NCBI GenBank assembly: GCA_964481435.1
Contig: CAYZTH010000009.1
Coordinates: forward strand, 1 to 27,348
Source of the DNA: JAPLYB01 sp964481435
Lineage (GTDB): Archaea > Nanobdellota > Nanobdellia > Pacearchaeales > UBA284
Length of the DNA stretch: 27,348 nucleotides
Direction of reading: 5' to 3'
In this document: positions 20,934 to 27,348 of the stretch, one piece after another
Layout of the letters: each line of letters begins with the position of its first letter
How positions within the stretch are numbered: position 1 is the first letter of the stretch
The notes under the pieces: model-generated
The model's input: only the letters and a program-made list of their open reading frames with translations
Databases searched by the model: none
What the model was told of the DNA's origin: nothing
Translations under genes and position numbers: made by a program

Positions 20934-21755
20934 ATGGAAAAGAAAAAAATTAAGAGAGAGAAACAGGTTCCAGAGAAAAAACAAAAGATTCTGAAAGAAC
21001 TAGTTGAACTTATGCAAAAGAACAGGACAACGATGATTGCTTCTATTGGGGGAGTTCCATCTCACCAGTATCAAAAGATAAAAAAAGCGTTAAAAGGCAA
21101 AGCAGATATAAAATTCGTCAAGAAGAACCTGGTTTTAATGGCAATAGACAAATCAAAAGATTTAGAACATCTCAGAAATAAAGTAGACAAGAATTTTGCG
21201 GTTCTTTTTTCACAATTAGACCCTTTTGAATTAGCCGCAATACTATCAGACCTAAAAAGCCAAACAAAACTCAAGCCAGGACAAATCTCCGATAAAGACA
21301 TCATACTAGAACCTGGAACAACAGACATTATGGCAGGTCCTGCCCTAGCTGAATTCACAAATGCAAAAGTAAAAGTTGGCGTTGATCAGGGAAAGATTGC
21401 AATCAAGGAAGCATTCGTAATTAAAGCACACCACCCAGTTCCAGCAGAAGTTTCCCTAATCCTTGAAAGATTAGAAATGAAACCCCTTACAATAGGAATA
21501 AAACCTCTTGCAGCAATCGACATTAATGAACATAAGCTCTATGATAAAATAAATATAGACAAAGAAGAAGCAACAAGACTCCTCTCAATCTGTTCTCAAG
21601 AAGCGATGAATCTCGCTTTGAATACAGATTATACCTGTAAAGAAACAATAAACATGTTGCTTGCGAAGGCAAATATGCAATCACTTGCAATCTCCCAAAT
21701 GTTAAATCAGAATTCCCCTCAACCCGAGGCCCCAAGCACGCCTGCGGCACAATAA
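20934..21755 (+). CDS. rpl10: Large-subunit stalk protein uL10 (P0), lacking the usual C-terminal tail
   Basis: uL10 anchors the stalk dimers on 23S rRNA. In the 273-residue protein the rRNA-binding domain is clear: NRTTMIASIGGVPSHQYQKI, then DIKFVKKNLVLMAIDKSK. The archaeal/eukaryotic insert domain follows (DIILEPGTTDIMAGPALAEF, VKVGVDQGKIAIKEA). The C-terminal spine has helices LLSICSQEAMNLALNTDYT and KETINMLLAKANMQSLAIS. After these come only about 20 Pro/Ser/Ala residues and the end TPAAQ. The acidic hinge and LFG-type ending common in archaeal uL10 are missing, so the protein is shorter than the usual 300-340. Confidence 0.94.
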   Translation: MEKKKIKREKQVPEKKQKILKELVELMQKNRTTMIASIGGVPSHQYQKIKKALKGKADIKFVKKNLVLMAIDKSKDLEHLRNKVDKNFAVLFSQLDPFELAAILSDLKSQTKLKPGQISDKDIILEPGTTDIMAGPALAEFTNAKVKVGVDQGKIAIKEAFVIKAHHPVPAEVSLILERLEMKPLTIGIKPLAAIDINEHKLYDKINIDKEEATRLLSICSQEAMNLALNTDYTCKETINMLLAKANMQSLAISQMLNQNSPQPEAPSTPAAQ

Positions 21756-21847
21756 AAAAGCGCATGAATGCTAATTAAGGCGCACAAACCCAAATCAACA
21801 TACAACACAATAATCAAATAAAATACTAAATAAAATCAAAAAACAAA

Positions 21848-22132
21848 ATGGAATATATATATGCAGCTCTGTTGCTTAACAAACTAGGCAAAGAAGTTAC
21901 TGAAGAACATATAACCGCAGTTGTCAAAGCAACCGGAACTAACCCAGATGAATCCCAAGTTAAATCACTTGTAGCTTCATTGAAGGGTGTAGATATACAA
22001 AAAGCGATTTCAGAAACAGCAGTAATGCCTGCTGCCGGAGCCTCTGCACAAGGTGCAGCCAAACCAGCAGAAAAGAAAGAAGAGAAGAAGGAAGAAGAAG
22101 CAGCAGAAGGTTTATCCGCTTTATTCGGATAA
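21848..22132 (+). CDS. rpl12: Stalk protein P1 (archaeal L12)
   Basis: P1/L12 dimers bind uL10 and recruit translational GTPases. The 94-residue protein starts MEYIYAALLLNKLGKEVTEE, the archaeal dimerisation domain, and runs through DESQVKSLVASLKGVDI. An Ala/Gly-rich hinge and an acidic/Lys stretch follow, ending in EGLSALFG, the factor-binding tail. Of the stalk proteins here (uL10, uL11, P1) only this one keeps that ending. A 92-base spacer precedes it, with a weak GCGC-type repeat near 21762-21796 that may be a degenerate relative of the leader hairpins. Confidence 0.94.
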   Translation: MEYIYAALLLNKLGKEVTEEHITAVVKATGTNPDESQVKSLVASLKGVDIQKAISETAVMPAAGASAQGAAKPAEKKEEKKEEEAAEGLSALFG

Positions 22133-22177
22133 GCCCCCTAAATCTCCTAAGAACAGCGAAAGCAGCAATTACTTAGT

Positions 22178-22687
22178 CTACCTTCTAAAAATCGCTTTGA
22201 CATCACTGTAAACAGGAATTTCTCTTATTCTAAATACCTTAATGCTTAGAACCCATATTAAGAAAACAAAGACTATGCTTAAAGCATACCAGAATACTAG
22301 ATGAGCAGTATCAAACCAACCAGACTTATTCACGAGCAACACAGTCATCAAAAAAATTCTTATCACATTTACAATTAAGAAAACTACGCTTGTAAACAAA
22401 AACAGCCAAATTCTCTTCAGGGGCCCAATCAACCTTGTAGACAAGTTCAATACAATCAATAAAAAATAAGCTATTCCCGCAACACAAGCATCGATAATTT
22501 CAATAGAGTATCCCTGGATAGAAATAAAATTCCCGCTCAATTGTGCATAATAAAAGAGCCTCATCAACCCATAACTCAGAAAGGTGGTAACTGGTCTCAA
22601 AACCTCATAAAACAAAGGCAGCGCAAAAATCGCCACAATAATCAAAACATACCTTAAACCCATTAACCAGATTCCCCGTTTTTCCAT
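22178..22687 (-). CDS. Archaeosortase/exosortase-family membrane protein
   Basis: Exosortase-type proteases process surface proteins bearing C-terminal sorting signals and in archaea link them to lipid. This 169-residue protein has about five membrane segments. It shows the family's catalytic set: C68 in IDACVAGIAY, R110 in VNVIRIF, and H129 in WFDTAHLVFWY. It is shorter than many members, like the single-domain forms of Pacearchaeota. No sorting-signal substrate is seen in this window. It is convergent with P1 and divergent from the lipid-carrier pair. The start fits an upstream TATA-like sequence. Confidence 0.75.
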   Translation of the reverse strand: MEKRGIWLMGLRYVLIIVAIFALPLFYEVLRPVTTFLSYGLMRLFYYAQLSGNFISIQGYSIEIIDACVAGIAYFLLIVLNLSTRLIGPLKRIWLFLFTSVVFLIVNVIRIFLMTVLLVNKSGWFDTAHLVFWYALSIVFVFLIWVLSIKVFRIREIPVYSDVKAIFRR

Positions 22688-22770
22688 TTTATAAATAAGA
22701 ACAATTTATTTAAATAGATTTATGTATAAAAAATTAAGCAATGCTAACCTTTAAGAATCTGGTAAAATAA

Positions 22771-22806
22771 GGATTTTGGTGCCTAAGCACAACAATTGCA
22801 AAATCC
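22771..22806 (+). promoter_or_regulatory. Leader hairpin of the TGC/GCAC family, copy B (PAP2 gene)
   Basis: Outer arms GGATTTTG and CAAAATCC, identical to copy A before uL11, enclose inner stem GTGC/GCAC with loop CTAA. The 3'-side bulge is AACAATTG. It ends 28 bases before the GTG start of the PAP2 gene. The same spacing as before ribosomal genes supports both the GTG start and a leader function. Confidence 0.55.
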
Positions 22807-22834
22807 AATTACCTAAATTGTATATAACCTAATC

Positions 22835-23488
22835 GTGCTAAAGAAAACAAAACAAAAACAAAAGCCCACTAAAAGGATGGGCAAGAATTGGATAATCTTT
22901 TTTGTCCTTGTAGCCCTTTTCATCTTAGCCTTAATCTTTGACAATCAACTTTTTGTAGCAATCCAGCAATTCAGAATAAGCCTACATGTCCCCTTGAATC
23001 TTAACTTCATAGAAAGTTTCTGGTTTTATGTAACAATGTTTGTTCTAAGCCTAGTCTTCATTCTTCTTGATAATAAAGTAAAAAACAAGAAGAAAAACAT
23101 ATTCAGATACATAATCGGAATGCTTGTCGCAGTCGCAATAACCTCCCTACTCAAGGTTATAATTGCGAGACCAAGACCAATCCCCTCTCAAAGTAATTTC
23201 TTATCTGATGACAAATCATTCCCCTCTGGCCACACAACATTCATGTTCTCAACTCTATCCTTCTTAAAGAACTGGCTTGGTATAGTCTGGCTAATTCTCT
23301 CAATAATAATCCTTTTAGAGAGAGTCTGGCAGGGAGCACACTTCCCAAGCGATGTTATTGCGGCCATAATCATAGGGTATTTCGTACCAATTCTAACCAC
23401 AAGACTTATTAACAAGATAAAGTTAGGAAAAAATCAAACGAATCGGGCAAGAAGAGCAAGTAAAAGCAAAACAAAATCTAAAAAATGA
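22835..23488 (+). CDS. PAP2-family phosphatase, membrane
   Basis: PAP2 enzymes of this type dephosphorylate lipid pyrophosphates or phosphatidic acid at the membrane. The three signature motifs are complete: K107-x6-R114-P115, PSGH at 130-133, and R163...H169...D173 in ERVWQGAHFPSD. Several membrane segments alternate with them, and the C-terminus is basic. The start is GTG at 22835; ATG at 22877 would remove 14 basic residues and is possible, because TATATAA near 22824 might serve as its promoter. It overlaps the next gene by 4 bases (ATGA). Its likely substrate is polyprenyl diphosphate, given its neighbour. Confidence 0.9.
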   Translation: MLKKTKQKQKPTKRMGKNWIIFFVLVALFILALIFDNQLFVAIQQFRISLHVPLNLNFIESFWFYVTMFVLSLVFILLDNKVKNKKKNIFRYIIGMLVAVAITSLLKVIIARPRPIPSQSNFLSDDKSFPSGHTTFMFSTLSFLKNWLGIVWLILSIIILLERVWQGAHFPSDVIAAIIIGYFVPILTTRLINKIKLGKNQTNRARRASKSKTKSKK

Positions 23489-24084
23489 ACAAGCCCGAGA
23501 TAGTAAGAAAGATTCTGCACATAGTATTCGGCATACTGATTCTAGCCCTGTCCCTATTATTTGATAGGGGAGTTTTCATAAGAGTCTTATTTATACTTCT
23601 CCTGCTTTGCATACTCCTAACAGTTCTCCATCTAAAATATAATATTCAACCAATAGCCTGGATTTCCAAAGAAGAAGAGAAAAGATTCCCTCTTAAAGGG
23701 CTTTTATTTTTTATTGCCGGAGCAGGCCTTACTGTGCTCATATTCGATAAGAATATCGCCCTAGCAGCAATAACCATTTTGACATTTGGAGATTCCATAT
23801 GTTCTCTATCAAATCGGTTTGGCGCAAAATACAAAGTTAATCCTTTCAAAAAAGTCAAGAGCTTATTTGGAACCCTCTGCGGAGTAATCGCCGGATTCTT
23901 ATTCGCCCTAATCTTCATTGATCCCCTTTCAGCACTAGTTGGTTCATTCTTCGGAATGATAACTGAAGCAATTTCCATAAAGTTAGGCGAATCAGATGCA
24001 GATGATAATATCATACTCCCTCTTGCATCAGCAACAGCCATGTTCTTATTATCACGGCTTCCGACTCTTGCTTCCATTATCTAG
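23485..24084 (+). CDS. CTP-dependent dolichol/polyprenol kinase-like membrane protein
   Basis: Members of this family (SEC59-like, CDP-diglyceride-synthetase related) phosphorylate dolichol-type alcohols or diacylglycerol using CTP. In this 199-residue protein the pattern is: RKILHIVFG near residue 8, FGDSICSLSNRFG at 101-113, and KKVKSLFGTLCGVIAG at 122-137, matching the conserved KS-xG-T. Five or six membrane segments are visible. It overlaps PAP2 by 4 bases, so the two form an operon likely to recycle the polyprenyl carrier used for glycosylation or surface-protein work. Whether it prefers dolichol or a related lipid cannot be told. Confidence 0.8.
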   Translation: MNKPEIVRKILHIVFGILILALSLLFDRGVFIRVLFILLLLCILLTVLHLKYNIQPIAWISKEEEKRFPLKGLLFFIAGAGLTVLIFDKNIALAAITILTFGDSICSLSNRFGAKYKVNPFKKVKSLFGTLCGVIAGFLFALIFIDPLSALVGSFFGMITEAISIKLGESDADDNIILPLASATAMFLLSRLPTLASII

Positions 24085-24103
24085 GGCAGTTTAATTAGAT
24101 AAC

Positions 24104-24111
24104 TTTTAAAA
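24104..24111 (+). promoter_or_regulatory. TATA box of glyS
   Basis: TTTTAAAA is centred 34 bases before the GlyRS ATG. The predicted transcript starts near 24134, so the leader is only about 8 bases. Confidence 0.45.
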
Positions 24112-24141
24112 ACTTCTAAACCCAGTTTATATCACCTTAAA

Positions 24142-25632
24142 ATGTCAAAACAAGAAAAAAACACAGAGGAGAAAGCCCAAGAAGCTAGCCTTAACAAGAT
24201 AATGGAAATAGCCTCTGTCCGAGGTTTCTTTTGGCCAACTGCAGAGTTATATTCGGACAAATTTGCGGGTTTCTTTGACTATGGTCCAAACGGTCTAGCT
24301 CTAAAGAATAATATCCTTGAAGTCTGGAGACAGGAAATTGTAAGAAAAGAAAACATGGTCGAAATTGATGGCTGCCAAATTCTTCCAAAATCAGTTTTCA
24401 TTGCTTCAGGACATCTTACAAATTTCACAGACCCTTTAATTGCTTGTGAAAAATGTGGTTCAAAATTTCGTGCAGACAAATTAATTCAAGAAAAGACAAA
24501 CCTCGAACTACCTGAAAAACTCTCTAATGAAGAGTATGATGAGCTCATAAAAAAGAACAATATTCTCTGCCCAAAATGCAAATCGAGATTCAAGAAAACA
24601 GAGAGATGGAACATGATGTTGAAAACTGGCATCGGCGCAGAACTTAAAGACGCCTATCTGCGACCAGAAACCTGCCAGACAATTTTTCCAAGTTTCTTAA
24701 GAATCTTTCGAACTATGAGAGTCAAACTTCCTTTTGGTATTGCCCAGACCGGAAAAGTCTTCAGAAATGAAATCTCCCCGAGACAGGGAATTACAAGAAT
24801 AAGAGAAATCAATCAAATGGAAACTGAAATCTTCTTCAATCCTAAAAAAGAGAATGATATAAACATTGATAAAATAAAATCCGAAACTCTTCCGTTGTAT
24901 ATCAAAGAAAAACAAACCCCAATAAGTATAGAAGATGCTATCAAGAAGAAACTAATAAAAAGTAAACTTGTTGCCCACTATCTAGAACTTATCAAACAGT
25001 TCTACTTGAAATTAGGAATTCAAGAGGATAAAATGAGATTCAAGTACGTTCCTGAAGAAGACAGACCATTTTACTCAAAAGAGACCTGGGATTTCGAAGT
25101 CTTAACCTCCATTGGTTGGCTTGAACTATGTGCCTGCAATCACAGATCAGACTATGACCTAAAAGGGCATCAGGAGATAACACAACAAAGCCTAGAGGTT
25201 CTTGATGAATCAACATCAAAGAAAGTTCTACCAAATGTCTTTGAACTTTCAGCAGGAGTAGACAGAGCACTTTTTGCCTTGCTTGATACAACCTACAAAG
25301 AAGAGCCTGGGAATGACCGAACTCTCTTCAAACTCCTACCAAATATAGCCCCAATTCAAGTAGCTATTTTTCCTTTAGTCAACAAAGAAGGCATGCCCGA
25401 AGTTGCAAAAAAGATTTATGAAACAATCAAGTCTCAATCAAGCCTAAGATGCTTCTATGATGAATCAGGCAGTATCGGCCGAAGATACAGAAGACAAGAC
25501 GAGATAGGAACCCCCTGGTGCATAACTATTGATGGCGAGACTCTCAAAGACAAAACAGTCACAGTTCGAGAACGTGATTCTATGAAACAGAAGAGAGTCA
25601 AGATTGAGAAGCTAAGAGAAGAGTTGAAATAA
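24142..25632 (+). CDS. glyS: Glycyl-tRNA synthetase (class II)
   Basis: It charges tRNA-Gly with glycine. This is the single-chain archaeal/eukaryotic type, compact at 496 residues. Visible are the start IMEIASVRGFFWPTAELYS, a zinc-like insertion with C102, C105, C143 and C146, the LRPETCQ segment at 173-179, class II motif 2 FRNEISPRQG at 207-216, and motif 3 in ELSAGVDRALFALL. The C-terminal anticodon-binding domain holds IAPIQVAIFPLVNKEGMPEV and the end region GTPWCITIDGETLKDKTVTV. It seems to be transcribed alone with a very short leader and ends convergently with an unknown membrane-protein gene. Confidence 0.97.
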   Translation: MSKQEKNTEEKAQEASLNKIMEIASVRGFFWPTAELYSDKFAGFFDYGPNGLALKNNILEVWRQEIVRKENMVEIDGCQILPKSVFIASGHLTNFTDPLIACEKCGSKFRADKLIQEKTNLELPEKLSNEEYDELIKKNNILCPKCKSRFKKTERWNMMLKTGIGAELKDAYLRPETCQTIFPSFLRIFRTMRVKLPFGIAQTGKVFRNEISPRQGITRIREINQMETEIFFNPKKENDINIDKIKSETLPLYIKEKQTPISIEDAIKKKLIKSKLVAHYLELIKQFYLKLGIQEDKMRFKYVPEEDRPFYSKETWDFEVLTSIGWLELCACNHRSDYDLKGHQEITQQSLEVLDESTSKKVLPNVFELSAGVDRALFALLDTTYKEEPGNDRTLFKLLPNIAPIQVAIFPLVNKEGMPEVAKKIYETIKSQSSLRCFYDESGSIGRRYRRQDEIGTPWCITIDGETLKDKTVTVRERDSMKQKRVKIEKLREELK

Positions 25633-25643
25633 AATCTTAATCC

Positions 25644-26249
25644 TCAGTGAAAAATTCCAACTGATTTTCTATCATCTTTTTTTCTCATCCGTTTATACCA
25701 CCTATGATAAGAAGGAGCAAAAAAGATTGAAATTATTGCAAGAGCAATAAATATCAAAATGGTGTAAACTTCTCGAAGCAAAAGTTCAAAATTATTATTT
25801 ATTAGGCTAGCAACCAAGGCTAGAATCAAACATCCAATCAAAGAACAGACATAATCAAAAGGGAACATATCTGCAACCCACTTGCTCTTTGAAAACCACC
25901 AAATCTTCTCTTTTCTATAATTCTTGATGCCGTAGTAAGGATTAAAAACAAACCAAAGAAAATCCCATAAACTGATAAAAATAACATATGCTGCAATCAG
26001 CATAAGTTCTGCGCCCCAGTTCCACCTCAACCCAAGAAAGAAGCCTAAATGAATTATCAAAAACAAGAAGATAGTCATAAACAAATGATATCCCGTCATA
26101 GGCCTCTTACCAATTGGAAAGTTATTTTTCCGGTACCATGTTGGCAATTTCTCTGCCCACCCAAACTTTCCTTCTACCTCTATTTCAATTAGCGCAAGCA
26201 ATACCGCCAGAATAAACCAGAATATCGCACTTATCACCACAAGTACCAT
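25644..26249 (-). CDS. Multispanning membrane protein of unknown function
   Basis: I recognise no function. The 201-residue protein has about five membrane segments (about 1-22, 55-75, 82-105, 133-150 and 160-178). The first loop contains EIEVEGKFGWAEKLPTWYR, which I recall in small archaeal and Patescibacteria proteins of unknown function. A Trp/Tyr-rich loop (FVFNPYYGIKNYRKEKIWWF) lies in the middle. The C-terminus is basic and probably cytoplasmic. It is likely nearly leaderless, with a TATA box that also stands before tRNA-Ala(GGC). Confidence 0.75.
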   Translation of the reverse strand: MVLVVISAIFWFILAVLLALIEIEVEGKFGWAEKLPTWYRKNNFPIGKRPMTGYHLFMTIFLFLIIHLGFFLGLRWNWGAELMLIAAYVIFISLWDFLWFVFNPYYGIKNYRKEKIWWFSKSKWVADMFPFDYVCSLIGCLILALVASLINNNFELLLREVYTILIFIALAIISIFFAPSYHRWYKRMRKKDDRKSVGIFH

Positions 26250-26269
26250 GGATATAAGATAAAATAATC

Positions 26270-26277
26270 TTTATAAA
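26270..26277. promoter_or_regulatory. Symmetric TATA box between an mRNA gene and tRNA-Ala(GGC)
   Basis: TTTATAAA is a palindrome. Its centre is 24.5 bases from the ATG of the minus-strand membrane protein and 33.5 bases from the plus-strand tRNA, whose precursor may have a short 5' leader. No better box is seen between the two. Confidence 0.4.
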
Positions 26278-26306
26278 CATTCATCCACATCAAAAAGCAT
26301 AACAAC

Positions 26307-26377
26307 GGGCCTGTAGTTCAAAGGTAGAATGCGCCCCTGGCAGGGGTGTGGTTCGGGTTCGATTCCCGACAGGTCCA
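26307..26377 (+). tRNA. tRNA-Ala (anticodon GGC)
   Basis: A complete cloverleaf: acceptor GGGCCTG with CAGGTCC, including the G3:U70 alanine identity pair; D-arm GTTC-AAAGGTA-GAAT; anticodon stem CGCCC/GGGTG with loop CTGGCAG (anticodon GGC); variable TGGT; T-arm TCGGG-TTCGATT-CCCGA. Discriminator A, no encoded CCA, no intron. The loop superficially looks like a glycine tRNA, but the T33 position sets the frame. Confidence 0.92.
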
Positions 26378-26386
26378 TTCTATTCA

Positions 26387-27232
26387 TCAAGAACTAGCTT
26401 CAATCATATCCTCATTCTCAAGAACCACTTCAGTCTTTCCCTGATATACCTTAATCTTCCCCTTTACTCTGACTAATTTGTTTGCATACTGTTCTGGATC
26501 ATTGAACTTTCCTAAATCAGATTTGAATATTACTGCAGTAAAGCACGAATTTGGATAGGGCTTCTCAAAATTAATGAACGTTGTTGAACTTGAACTTTTG
26601 TAAACATCAATTACCTTTCCCTGAATAATCTTTTCTTGCCCAACAAAGTTTCCAGCATCGCAAGCCCCAATAATATCTCCATCATTTCCAATTAATCTTG
26701 TCCAAGTTCCCTCATTCTGGATATTGCTTCCAGGAAGCCAAGTAGCATTCTCCCACTTGCATCCGATTCGATTTATTCTTGCATAATTCTCCGCATCAAT
26801 AAAATCCTGTTGATATTTATCTCCTTCATTGGTTCTTGCAACAACAAAACCCTCTTGGACAAGTTTTAGGTTTATGTTCTCTCCATTGAAAAGGACATAT
26901 CTTAGATACCGAGCATAAATATCCTTATTCTCCTTACCTTGTTCAAGATAAACCTCTTTGCCAAGAACAAGTGCTTCAAGTTTCTCCTTTGCAGCAAAAT
27001 AGCAGGGATATCCTTTTTCATCAGCATCTATCCCAAGCATCCTAACTGTCTCTCCGCCAGCAATAAAAGTATCACCATCTATTACCTTTGTAACAATTTT
27101 CAATTCTTGAATGCTCCGGGCTGTCCCTCCGGTCATCCCTCCAAACAGGGCACCATGATCATAAGTCAAGAAGAAAATGATTATCAGGGCCAGTAAGATT
27201 CCAAGTATACCCAATATCTTCCCTTTTTTCAT
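26387..27232 (-). CDS. Membrane-anchored thermonuclease (SNase-like) with a C-terminal OB-like domain
   Basis: SNase-family enzymes cut DNA and RNA using Ca2+. From the ATG at 27232 the product has 281 residues; a TTG five codons upstream is less likely because the TATA-like box near 27258 points to a leaderless start at the ATG. Residues 5-23 form a membrane anchor, so the enzyme probably acts outside the cell. The nuclease domain (about 43-160) keeps the main residues: D52 and D54 in VIDGDT, R64 and D69 in RMLGID, E72, and R108 in YARYLRY. Residues 193-281 look like an OB-fold nucleic-acid domain (KIIQGKVIDVYKSSSSTTFI, then LVRVKGKIKVYQGKTEVVL). Uptake or digestion of host nucleic acid is a plausible role for a DPANN cell. 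Confidence 0.88.
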   Translation of the reverse strand: MKKGKILGILGILLALIIIFFLTYDHGALFGGMTGGTARSIQELKIVTKVIDGDTFIAGGETVRMLGIDADEKGYPCYFAAKEKLEALVLGKEVYLEQGKENKDIYARYLRYVLFNGENINLKLVQEGFVVARTNEGDKYQQDFIDAENYARINRIGCKWENATWLPGSNIQNEGTWTRLIGNDGDIIGACDAGNFVGQEKIIQGKVIDVYKSSSSTTFINFEKPYPNSCFTAVIFKSDLGKFNDPEQYANKLVRVKGKIKVYQGKTEVVLENEDMIEASS

Positions 27233-27247
27233 ATAAATAAAAGTCAA

Positions 27248-27348
27248 AATACTATTTTAATCTAACTATTTGAAAGGTGTACTTTTTTGTGCACTGTGCG
27301 AGACCATGACATATGTCACTAGGCCACCGAAAATTAGTTCTCATCTAA
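27248..27348. other. Non-coding end of the window
   Basis: I see no gene in the last 100 bases. They hold the likely promoter of the nuclease gene (minus strand, near 27258) and a 12-bp palindrome TGACATATGTCA at 27307-27318, which could be an operator but is too short to be sure. Confidence 0.4.

Noticed and set aside
21760..21800. GCGC-type repeat in the P1 leader, partly matching the end of the uL24 gene near 10976
   Set aside because: It has GCACAAA like the leader family but no convincing outer stem or TGC partner. At best it is a degenerate relative.
27307..27318. 12-bp palindrome TGACATATGTCA
   Set aside because: It is single, short and without a clear partner gene in view, so I mention it only as part of the end region.

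Overview
The window looks like a piece of a small, AT-rich DPANN archaeal genome, most likely Nanoarchaeota/Pacearchaeota-like. This is inferred from archaeal-type ribosomal proteins (eL33, eS4, eL32, eL19, P-stalk proteins), archaeal GlyRS, aIF1, tRNA genes without encoded CCA, BRE/TATA promoters about 27 bases before starts, many leaderless or near-leaderless genes, and an exosortase-like protein of the kind seen in Pacearchaeota. No rRNA, CRISPR array or insertion sequence was seen.

Layout. 1-3.2 kb (minus strand): tRNA-Pro(TGG), uL11 with a long Ala/Lys tail, eL33 (L35Ae), and a 613-residue MNT-type nucleotidyltransferase with HEPN-like helical regions. 3.2-4.6 kb (plus strand): tRNA-Val(TAC), an unrecognised protein and a Nudix hydrolase. 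4.7-16.2 kb (plus strand): a long ribosomal-protein run, uL3-uL23-uL2-uL4-uS19-uL22-uS3-uL29-aIF1-uS17-uL14-uL24-eS4-uL5-uS14-uS8-uL6-eL32-eL19-uL18-uS5-uL30. Here uL4 sits after uL2, the RNase P gene rpp29 is absent, and uL15/secY do not follow uL30. 16.2-19.1 kb: a site-2 protease, an orphan 5' half of a tRNA directly followed by a LAGLIDADG endonuclease gene, tRNA-Ala(CGC), and a 13-codon Lys-rich ORF with its own promoter and terminator. 19.1-22.1 kb: a divergent Rossmann-like/winged-helix pair with an inverted repeat between them, then the stalk operon uL1-uL10-P1. 22.2-24.1 kb: an archaeosortase-like protein opposite a PAP2 phosphatase/polyprenol-kinase pair. 24.1-27.3 kb: GlyRS, an unknown membrane protein, tRNA-Ala(GGC), and a membrane-anchored thermonuclease fused to an OB-like domain.

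The most unusual signal is a family of five small imperfect hairpins placed 26-37 bases before the starts of uL11, uL18, uL30, uL1 and the PAP2 gene. They share a core (TGC, a 4-5 base loop, then GCAC and an A-rich one-sided bulge) enclosed by outer stems that differ in sequence but remain paired. This fits a cis-acting RNA element that could co-regulate large-subunit protein genes and a lipid-carrier gene. The uL1 leader also contains two mutually exclusive stems that could be an L1 autoregulatory switch. Sequence reading alone supports the structures; function is inference.
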